From Alphaproteobacteria bacterium (GTDB taxonomy: Bacteria > Pseudomonadota > Alphaproteobacteria > Rickettsiales > JABSSG01): DNA of 64,000 nucleotides. This document shows, in pieces, positions 57,447 to 64,000 of this stretch. Position 1 is the stretch's first letter. The number at the start of each line of letters is the position of its first letter. The notes beneath the pieces are model-generated. The model did not search any database. It had not been told where the DNA came from and saw only the letters and a program-made list of their open reading frames with translations. The translations under genes were made by a program, and so were the position numbers. The stretch spans positions 47,608 through 111,607 of the forward strand of contig JAUIIY010000004.1 in assembly GCA_030431375.1 (NCBI GenBank), given 5' to 3'.

Positions 57447-57461
57447 TTAAGCAATGGTTAA
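57447..57461 (-). promoter_or_regulatory. CtrA-type box upstream of the 278-aa membrane protein gene
   Basis: On the minus strand the site reads TTAACCATTGCTTAA, which fits TTAA-N7-TTAA and includes the extended TTAACCAT of the strong Caulobacter sites. It lies 47-61 bp upstream of the gene start at 57400, a normal promoter position, and 3 bp before the end of recJ. A ctrA gene is not in the window, but the divL-like gene implies the pathway. Confidence 0.5.
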
Positions 57462-57464
57462 CGG

Positions 57465-59231
57465 CTAATTTAAAATAATATCCTGAATATTTAACTCTGC
57501 AGATATATTACCGTTCCATTTATTTAGCGAGATTTGAACGATAAGATTTATATTTTTTGGGTTTCTTAAAAGAACCTCGCCAATCGGGCTGCTAATTGCC
57601 CTGAAAGATACTGCTCTTACAAATTTTCCGGTTCTTGCATTAGAATCAGTAACTGAACAGCTAATGTGATCCCCCCCAATGATCTTTGCATTGATAATAT
57701 CAACGTTACGCAAATAAAATTTTGGTTGTGGATTATCACTTCCAAAAGGACCTATTTTCTGTATTTCTTGATATAGATCTACAGTAATTGAAGTCGCCGA
57801 CAACTCAGAGTCAAAATTGTCTATTTCTTTATCCAAAAAATCTCCCCCAAATTTGGCTATCTCGCTTTCTATGAATTCTGATAATTCATCAATCTTATCA
57901 CTTTCAACAGTAAAACCTGCCGCCATCGCATGACCACCTCCAGCGACCAGCAAATTATTCTCTTTAGCTTTATGGATAATATCACCAATATTTATGGATT
58001 TAACAGAGCGGCATGAGGCTTTCCCCAACCTATCGCTTACCGTTATCACTATAGAAGGTTTATTAAATGTCTCCTTGAGTCTGCCCGCTAAAATACCAAT
58101 TACTCCCAGATGCCAATCAGATCCAACAACATAAGCAAAATTTTTATCTCTTTGCTCACGTGCAACTTGTTTTGTTGCCTCATCAATAAGTGAGGTCTCT
58201 ATCGCCTTACGCTCATGATTATGCATATCAAGCTGTCTTGCAATATCAATTGCCTGATTAAAATCCGTTGAGCTCAACAAATTAGCCCCGAGATTAGCAT
58301 CGCCAACTCGCCCACCTGCATTTATCCTTGGACCTAAAATAAACCCTAGATGATAAGCATCAATTTCATCTTTTAAGTTCGCGATTTGCTTTAAGGCTTT
58401 TATGCCAATATTAGTACCAGCCTCAATCACTTTGATACCTTGACTAACAAAAGCCCGATTCAGCCCTTTTAGTGGTACCACATCGCAAATTGTTGATAAA
58501 GCCACTAAATCTAACATTGAAAGCAGATCTTGCGTTTGCAAATGCTTCAATCCTCGAGCTTTCAAAACTTTGTTGATTGAAATAAGCAGAAGAAAAACCA
58601 CTCCACCAGCACATAAATAGCCATATTCCGACTTTTCATCAACACGATTAGGATTTACTACAGCTACTGCCTCAGGTAAAACTTCACCACCAATATGGTG
58701 ATCAACTACTACTACATCTAGCCCAATTTGCTTAGCTTCGTTAAGAGCCTCATACGCTACCGCCCCGCAATCAACTGTAATAACCACATCTATATTTTGC
58801 GCTTTTAACTTCCGCAATGCCTCAATATTTGGGCCATAACCCTCACGGATGCGGTCAGGAATATATATTTCTATTTCATGCCCAAGTAAGCTAAAGAAAT
58901 TTTTAAGTAACGCAGAAGCGCATGCCCCGTCTACATCATAATCTCCAAATACAGCAAATTCCTTACTTGCGCATATAGAATCAACTATGAAATTAGCTGC
59001 CTTAGACATATCAAGCAAATGATCTGGATCGGGTAAATAATCTCTTAATTTTGGATCGATATATTTATTTAATTCATCAGCCTCAACCCCACGTGAAATT
59101 AGCATCTCTAATATGATAGGATGAAGATCACTTTGGTTTTGGAAATAAGATAACAAGGAATCATCAACGGGATATTTCTGCCATCTTCTATTTTTTACAG
59201 ATTTATATATGTCGGCTCTGTCATTGGACAT
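57465..59231 (-). CDS. recJ: Single-stranded-DNA-specific exonuclease RecJ
   Basis: A 588-residue DHH-family 5'-3' exonuclease. The catalytic motifs FGDYDVDGACA, VVITVDCGAV and VVDHHIGGEVLP are intact, followed by ILGPRINAGGRVGDANLG and, in the DHHA1 part, GGGHAMAAGFTV. It acts in RecF-type recombination and repair, consistent with recO at 13349-14056. It is separated from glpX by one base. Confidence 0.96.
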   Translation of the reverse strand: MSNDRADIYKSVKNRRWQKYPVDDSLLSYFQNQSDLHPIILEMLISRGVEADELNKYIDPKLRDYLPDPDHLLDMSKAANFIVDSICASKEFAVFGDYDVDGACASALLKNFFSLLGHEIEIYIPDRIREGYGPNIEALRKLKAQNIDVVITVDCGAVAYEALNEAKQIGLDVVVVDHHIGGEVLPEAVAVVNPNRVDEKSEYGYLCAGGVVFLLLISINKVLKARGLKHLQTQDLLSMLDLVALSTICDVVPLKGLNRAFVSQGIKVIEAGTNIGIKALKQIANLKDEIDAYHLGFILGPRINAGGRVGDANLGANLLSSTDFNQAIDIARQLDMHNHERKAIETSLIDEATKQVAREQRDKNFAYVVGSDWHLGVIGILAGRLKETFNKPSIVITVSDRLGKASCRSVKSINIGDIIHKAKENNLLVAGGGHAMAAGFTVESDKIDELSEFIESEIAKFGGDFLDKEIDNFDSELSATSITVDLYQEIQKIGPFGSDNPQPKFYLRNVDIINAKIIGGDHISCSVTDSNARTGKFVRAVSFRAISSPIGEVLLRNPKNINLIVQISLNKWNGNISAELNIQDIILN

Positions 59232-59232
59232 T

Positions 59233-60219
59233 TTATACAGCTTTCAAACGATGTTCTGTCCGAATTTGTCTGATTGTTTTAAAATGCGAACTCATAGCAA
59301 TTGAATGGGTAATAATACTTTTATTCTTCTTATATTTGACCCCATCAAGCATAGAACCATCCGTAACACCAGTTGCAGCGAAAATAATTTCTTTGCCATT
59401 CGCCATATCACTAACAATATATTTTTTGTTAATATCATTTATGCCCATGGTCTTAGCTCTTTCTATCTGCTCTTCATCGTTGAAAACCAATTTTCCCATC
59501 ATCTGACCACCCGTTGTTGCAAGCGCAGCAGCCGCAAGAACTCCTTCAGGTGCACCTCCAGTGCCAACATACATATCCACTCCACTTTCTGGCCTGGTCG
59601 TTGCAATCACCGCGGCGATATCACCATCACTAATAAGTTGTATTCTAGCACCAGCTTCTCTTATATTTGCTATTAATTCTTGATGCCTTGGGCGATCTAA
59701 CACTACTACCATCAAATCCTCAACTTCGCATTTTTTGGCAAGTGCTAGATTTTTTAGGTTTTTACTTATTTTTTCGTCTAAATCAACAATTTGCTCTTTG
59801 TAAGGTAAGCCAACTGCTATTTTCTCCATATATACATCTGGAGCATTCAACAATCCGCCACTCTCTGTCATAGCGATTACAGACATTGAATTAGCACCGC
59901 CAGTTGCACAAATGGTAGTACCTTCCAAAGGATCTAGAGCAATATCGATCTTAGGACCAACGCCACTTCCAACTTTTTCGCCAATAAATAACATTGGCGC
60001 CTTATCTCTTTCTCCCTCTCCAATAACCACAGTGCCTTCAATGTTCATCTTCCTTAAAGCGTTACGCATAGCATTGACTGCCACTTGATCGGCTGCTTTT
60101 TCATCTCCTTTACCCATCAGCTCATATGAAGCGATTGCTGCTGCCTCTGTAACACCCACAGCCTCAATTGATAAATTAACGTCGAAAATAACATCACTAT
60201 TTGTGTTTTTATTTGCCAT
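59233..60219 (-). CDS. glpX: Class II fructose-1,6-bisphosphatase
   Basis: A 328-residue GlpX enzyme hydrolysing fructose-1,6-bisphosphate. The metal and phosphate segments VVIGEGERDKAPMLFIGEKVG (in part), then IALDPLEGTTICA, VLDRPRHQELI and GGAPEGVLAAAAL are readable. With the amino-acid catabolic gdhB it suggests gluconeogenesis to supply sugar phosphates for wall synthesis. It abuts recJ in a tight minus-strand pair. Confidence 0.96.
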   Translation of the reverse strand: MANKNTNSDVIFDVNLSIEAVGVTEAAAIASYELMGKGDEKAADQVAVNAMRNALRKMNIEGTVVIGEGERDKAPMLFIGEKVGSGVGPKIDIALDPLEGTTICATGGANSMSVIAMTESGGLLNAPDVYMEKIAVGLPYKEQIVDLDEKISKNLKNLALAKKCEVEDLMVVVLDRPRHQELIANIREAGARIQLISDGDIAAVIATTRPESGVDMYVGTGGAPEGVLAAAALATTGGQMMGKLVFNDEEQIERAKTMGINDINKKYIVSDMANGKEIIFAATGVTDGSMLDGVKYKKNKSIITHSIAMSSHFKTIRQIRTEHRLKAV

Positions 60220-60304
60220 GGCTACCTATGTTTTGCATCTATAATAAGTAAATACATTATATAAAAAAGAATTTCCAGGACAATAAACGCAATTTGATTA
60301 CAAA

Positions 60305-61444
60305 TTATTGAACAGAAAGAGACATATCTTTCTTAATTGTGATTTTTTTCTTTCCTGTTTGCGATTCAGTTGGAGAAGTTGGGAACATAACTTTACCTTC
60401 TCCGGATGAAGATGCAGAAGCAACACTACCAAATCCCGATGGAATGGCAGGAGCCGGTGGTATTCCGATATTTGGGTTATTAGCTGAGTCTTGCGATGAA
60501 CTTTTACCATTATTTGCAGAATCATCGCTTGAAGAAGTAGTGCTCGTTTTAACGCTTGATGTATCAGATTCAACCGGAATAGTAGGTATCATTGGCTTGC
60601 TGTTTGTTTCAGTAGGGACAGTTGCTGCGGGAACGCTAGGGACAGCAGGCGCTGGTGCTTTGGTTGAAGCAGCAGCTGGTGAGACCGTAGCGGTAGATGT
60701 GTTTGTCTGAACAGAATTCGTCGCTGAATTGTTACTAGATAATTCAGTATTTTTCTTTGCATTATCTAAAGTCAACTGATGTCTCGCCTGTAAACTATCA
60801 AGCTTATCATTTACTTGCTCTTTTGATGAAACACCCTGAGATGCAGTGGACGCACTATCATCATTTTGTGCTTGGGACTGTGATGTTGGCATTTTTATAT
60901 TTTTTGCATTATTTTGCATTTCAGAAATTTGCTGTTCTTTCTGTGCCACATCTTTCTTTTTATCATCCATTGTCTTAGTTTGTGCCGGCATTTTTGACAA
61001 ATCTACATATGAATTTGCTTTTTTACTTGCACTAACTTTTTTTACCATTGTTTTTGAAGGAGACTTGGCGACCTTTTTCTTTGTCACCTTTTTTTTTGGT
61101 GATTTCTTCTTGTATGTTTTTTTCTTTTTATTTTTTTTGATAACTTTTTTTTCTTTACTTGCTGGCAATTTATAAAGATTTTCTCCTGCAACAGGCATTG
61201 TTGCCACCTCCAGTTTATCTGGTAAATCTTCAATATCTACATCAACTACCCCGCGAGTAAAATCTTCTTTATATCTAAAATCATTTATTCTCTCCAGAAC
61301 CTCATTTTGCGCTTCTGCATTTTGCTGTTCTTCTTGTTCCAAGTAAGATGTATTTAATATTGGATATCTCTTGTCACTCAACTTGTTTGCACTGCAAGAA
61401 ATTGTAAAAATTAATAAAATCGTTGCGTAAAAAAGTCTGCTCAT
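60305..61444 (-). CDS. Lys-rich, low-complexity probable lipoprotein
   Basis: A 379-residue protein. The N terminus (MSRLFYATILLIFTISCSANK) resembles a lipoprotein signal with Cys at residue 17, though the -3 residue is Thr. Residues about 95-140 are an extreme Lys-rich tract (KKNKKKKTYKKKSPKKKVTK), then Gln/Asn/Ser-rich and Ala/Thr/Pro-rich segments, with MFPTSPTESQTGKKKITIKK near the end. It probably binds an acidic polymer, perhaps wall or nucleic acid. No known family is recognised. It lies 27 bp downstream of murG on the same strand, and could be transcribed with ftsW-murG. Confidence 0.65.
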   Translation of the reverse strand: MSRLFYATILLIFTISCSANKLSDKRYPILNTSYLEQEEQQNAEAQNEVLERINDFRYKEDFTRGVVDVDIEDLPDKLEVATMPVAGENLYKLPASKEKKVIKKNKKKKTYKKKSPKKKVTKKKVAKSPSKTMVKKVSASKKANSYVDLSKMPAQTKTMDDKKKDVAQKEQQISEMQNNAKNIKMPTSQSQAQNDDSASTASQGVSSKEQVNDKLDSLQARHQLTLDNAKKNTELSSNNSATNSVQTNTSTATVSPAAASTKAPAPAVPSVPAATVPTETNSKPMIPTIPVESDTSSVKTSTTSSSDDSANNGKSSSQDSANNPNIGIPPAPAIPSGFGSVASASSSGEGKVMFPTSPTESQTGKKKITIKKDMSLSVQ

Positions 61445-61471
61445 GGCAATTTCTATAGATTAATTAATAAC

Positions 61472-62545
61472 TTATGCACAAAATTCTCTAATCTTCGGCA
61501 TAATAATTGATACTCCATCCTTATTAAGTCTAAAGATATTATTAGAATATTCTATTAAAAGATTCGTATTTGAAAATATTTTTGTTAGCATTTCTGACAA
61601 ATCAGCAACGTTCAAATCTTTCTGCTCTAGCAACCAACTAGCATTATTGTCACATACATATTTTGCATTTAAAAGCTGATGATTACCGAAAGAATATGGA
61701 ATTGGTATGAAAATCGCTGCTCTTCCAACTGCCATCAAATCAGTGATAGTTGATGCTCCCGACCGGGCGATTACAATATGCGACATCTTCATTTTTTCAT
61801 AAACATCATCAAAAAATGGCTTCACCTCATTTTCTAAATTATTTTTGTTATAGATTCCCGTAACCGAGTCTATGTCCTCTTTTCTTGCCTGGTGAAAAAT
61901 ACAAAGCTTCTTTTTATTTTTTTTGGCAAAAGATACCAATGCCTCAGGCACAATTTCACCTAAAATTTTAGCACCTTGGCTACCACCTATAACTGTAATG
62001 TTAATGACTTTATCAAAATCTGGTAAATTTACTTTTTTTGACTCTTTGAACTCAGCCCGCAAAAAATTACCCACATATAGAGTTTTTTCTGGTGGTAGAT
62101 TTTTTACCGAAGGAAATGTAGTAGCGACAAATTCAGCAAATGGACTAAGCATCTTATTTGCATTCCCCAACACGGAGTTTTGCTCATGTAGAATAATTTT
62201 TTTTCCTAAGATTTTGGCAGCAATAATTATTGGAAAGGTCATATACCCACCAAATCCTATTACCAATTTAGGTTTGTATCTCAACAAAAAAATAATTGAT
62301 TGCAACAATCCAATAGCAAGTTTCAATGCACCTATTAATTTTCTGAATATACCACCCGACATTTTATCAGAAGAAATCACCTTATAATTAACCTGACTTT
62401 TGAAAAATTTTGTATAGTTAAGGAATCTATCATCCACCAACATATATGGCTTAAATCCCTCTTTTATGAGCGACTCATACAATGATATGGCCGGGAAAAT
62501 ATGCCCACCTGTTCCGCCAGTGGCTAGCACCACTCTCTTTTTCAT
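61472..62545 (-). CDS. murG: UDP-GlcNAc-lipid I GlcNAc transferase
   Basis: A 357-residue GT28 glycosyltransferase converting lipid I to lipid II. GGTGGHIFPAISL is the N-terminal glycine loop, VIGFGGYMTFP and HEQNSVLG follow, and GGSQGAKILGEIVPEAL and IARSGASTITDLMAVGRAAIFIPIPYS belong to the C-terminal domain. The start at 62545 is preferred: a GGGAG site lies six bases upstream, and it forms a TAATG junction with the ftsW stop. The dcw order is thus kept here for ftsW-murG but not for mraY-murF. Confidence 0.97.
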   Translation of the reverse strand: MKKRVVLATGGTGGHIFPAISLYESLIKEGFKPYMLVDDRFLNYTKFFKSQVNYKVISSDKMSGGIFRKLIGALKLAIGLLQSIIFLLRYKPKLVIGFGGYMTFPIIIAAKILGKKIILHEQNSVLGNANKMLSPFAEFVATTFPSVKNLPPEKTLYVGNFLRAEFKESKKVNLPDFDKVINITVIGGSQGAKILGEIVPEALVSFAKKNKKKLCIFHQARKEDIDSVTGIYNKNNLENEVKPFFDDVYEKMKMSHIVIARSGASTITDLMAVGRAAIFIPIPYSFGNHQLLNAKYVCDNNASWLLEQKDLNVADLSEMLTKIFSNTNLLIEYSNNIFRLNKDGVSIIMPKIREFCA

Positions 62546-63711
62546 TACCATCTCCCTCTTAAATTATGTATTGGCAGGGTCACGACGTTATATCTTTTCC
62601 GTGTAAATGCCAGCATAAGCCCCAAAGCCATTGACGTGGCAATAACGGAAGAACCTCCGTAGCTTATTAGCGGCAGGGTCATACCTTTAGTCGGAAATAA
62701 ATGCAAACTCACACCCATATTGAAAATAGATTGTATCGCAATCTGAATTAGAATACCAGAAACCGCTAAAATATTAAACTGATCATGCTCTTGGGTTATT
62801 ATATATAGCCCTCTAATAACAATAATCGCATAAAGTGATACTATGACCAGGCACGCTATAACTCCCATCTCTTCTCCAATGACAGCAAAAATGAAATCTG
62901 TATGTGAATCTGGCAATTGATATTTCACAGCCCCCTCTCCTGGTCCTGTTCCATAGAACCCTCCATTACGGAAAGCTTCAATCGATTTCTGCACCTGATA
63001 ATTATCAAAATTTTGGGGATTTAAGAAACTATCTATCCTCTTTTGCACATGAGGCAAAAAGATATACGCCCCTATTACTCCAACAACGCTGAGAACAAAT
63101 GATATAATAATCCATATTACAGATAAACCCGCAATGAATAACTGACCTAACCAGATGATTGTTACTGTAATGCTCATGCCAAAATCTGGCTGTAGGATCA
63201 ACAAACCTATAAAAATTACATATGAAAATAAAGTGACTTTAAAAGCTGGAAACCTTGTTTCAGAATATTTAATTGATAAAATCCAAGCTGTTACAATAGA
63301 AAAAAATGGTTTTGCGAATTCCGAAGGCTGCAATGAGAAACCTGGTAAGGATATCCAGCGCTTGGCTCCTTTTATATCCGATCCAACGAATAAAACAGCT
63401 ACTAATAAAATTAAACAGCAACAAAAACCAATTATCGCTATTCTCCGAGCGTTTTGAACAGATATAAAAGAAAGCGTGACCAGAAAAATAGCCCCTAAAA
63501 CTAAAAAGACCGCTTGTCTTTTCATAAAATACAGAGGTTCAAGGCCAATCCTTGTGGCAACCGCTGGGCTAGCAGTTGTAACCATAACCAAGCTAGAGGC
63601 AATAATTAAAAAAATAATTGATATTGTGACCCTATCAATGGTATTCCACCAAGCCCTAAAAATATTTTTTCTTGTATTTATGATGTTATCTCCTCCAGAA
63701 ATTTGACTCAT
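62545..63711 (-). CDS. ftsW: SEDS-family division glycosyltransferase FtsW
   Basis: A 388-residue polytopic membrane protein with about ten membrane segments. RWISLPGFSLQPSEFAKPF, then GPGEGAVKYQLPDSHTDFIFAVIGEE, and FPTKGMTLPLISYGGSS are the FtsW/RodA blocks. The downstream coupling to murG favours FtsW rather than RodA. It polymerises lipid II at the division site with a cognate PBP. It is divergent from the DUF2610-type gene. Confidence 0.95.
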   Translation of the reverse strand: MSQISGGDNIINTRKNIFRAWWNTIDRVTISIIFLIIASSLVMVTTASPAVATRIGLEPLYFMKRQAVFLVLGAIFLVTLSFISVQNARRIAIIGFCCCLILLVAVLFVGSDIKGAKRWISLPGFSLQPSEFAKPFFSIVTAWILSIKYSETRFPAFKVTLFSYVIFIGLLILQPDFGMSITVTIIWLGQLFIAGLSVIWIIISFVLSVVGVIGAYIFLPHVQKRIDSFLNPQNFDNYQVQKSIEAFRNGGFYGTGPGEGAVKYQLPDSHTDFIFAVIGEEMGVIACLVIVSLYAIIVIRGLYIITQEHDQFNILAVSGILIQIAIQSIFNMGVSLHLFPTKGMTLPLISYGGSSVIATSMALGLMLAFTRKRYNVVTLPIHNLRGRW

Positions 63712-63779
63712 TATTTTAAATTTTATATCATTATGTTTGGTGATTATAAATTATTAGCCTTTGATATCGAAATAAATTT

Positions 63780-64000
63780 ATGAAAAAATTCAGTGTACCA
63801 TGCAATTTTAACGGTCAGGTTGCTCCTTTTACAATATATATAGGCGCTCCCAAAGACGGTAATCACCCCCTACATTTCCAATCTGATTGGCTTTCCAAAG
63901 AGCGTGGTGGCTCGATTCCACCGGAAGTGATGGATAGTATAGCCAAGCTCAAAGATCTAGCTGATAAAAATAACGTGTCGTTTGAAGATCTATGTGTTTA
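63780..64000 (+). CDS. DUF2610-type protein, 3' end outside window
   Basis: The ATG at 63780 opens a frame running to the window edge (73 codons seen). It starts MKKFSVPCNFNGQVAPFTIY and includes SDWLSKERGGSIPPEVMDSI and NNVSFEDLCV. This matches, as remembered, the DUF2610 family that is largely confined to Rickettsiales and their relatives; its function is unknown. The last two bases are TA, so the stop could be immediately beyond the edge. It is the strongest taxonomic hint in the window. Confidence 0.8.
   Translation, partial: MKKFSVPCNFNGQVAPFTIYIGAPKDGNHPLHFQSDWLSKERGGSIPPEVMDSIAKLKDLADKNNVSFEDLCV

Noticed and set aside
60339..60710. Open frame of 123 codons antisense to the Lys-rich protein gene
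   Set aside because: It arises from the low-complexity composition of the opposite strand; no independent signals.

Overview
The window is an AT-rich, gene-dense bacterial chromosome segment with short or overlapping gene junctions, no insertion sequences, no CRISPR array and no rRNA operon. Several markers point to an alphaproteobacterium, most likely a Rickettsiales-type host-associated organism: a 1585-residue NAD-glutamate dehydrogenase; the priA-atpHAGDC block with the F0 genes absent; a DivL-like kinase carrying Tyr in place of the H-box His; a tRNA-Ile(GAU) far from any rRNA; a DUF2610-type gene at the right edge; and a single EamA transporter. The assignment is an inference from gene content and cannot be taken to genus level. 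Base composition was judged by eye, not computed.

Layout. 1-5000: end of a phosphate-binding protein (PstS type), a giant AsmA/YhdP-like protein, an EamA transporter and tRNA-Ile. 5027-11300: zapE, ispH and a minus-strand operon divL-like/tsaE/amgK/murU joining cell-cycle signalling, tRNA t6A synthesis and peptidoglycan recycling. 11385-15388: dapD-dapE-recO and a zinc-ribbon membrane protein, then rodZ-like. 15396-22395: the giant gdhB gene divergent from mnmE-lgt. 22381-30030: priA, the F1 ATPase genes and tsaC on the minus strand. 30128-42192: glmS, a COQ10-like gene, an XRE regulator, apaG, queC-queE, mraY-murF, a TPR protein, the alkylation-repair genes ogt and tag, a Nudix hydrolase and thiE. 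42244-57400: thiD, hemB, typA and an accessory-like set of lineage-restricted genes (patatin phospholipase, a small acidic protein, a 678-aa protein with an HExxH motif, several unknown ORFs, an orphan periplasmic binding protein, an MFS transporter with a deacylase-like partner). 57465-64000: recJ, glpX, a Lys-rich envelope protein, murG-ftsW and the start of a DUF2610-type gene.

How the parts work together. The housekeeping core covers peptidoglycan (dapD/dapE, glmS, mraY, murF, murG, ftsW, amgK/murU recycling), energy (F1-ATPase, NAD-Gdh feeding 2-oxoglutarate, glpX for gluconeogenesis) and tRNA modification (mnmE, tsaC, tsaE, queC/queE). This fits an organism using host amino acids as carbon source while keeping a cell wall.

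The most unusual items are: (i) a probable three-gene patatin / small acidic protein / HExxH module at 43254-46871; (ii) a deacylase-family protein that appears to have lost its zinc ligands and catalytic residues, sitting 2 bp from an MFS transporter gene; (iii) the DivL-like pseudokinase together with two good CtrA-type boxes in front of an XRE regulator and an unknown membrane protein; and (iv) a membrane-anchored or secreted protein with an RTX-like C-terminal region.
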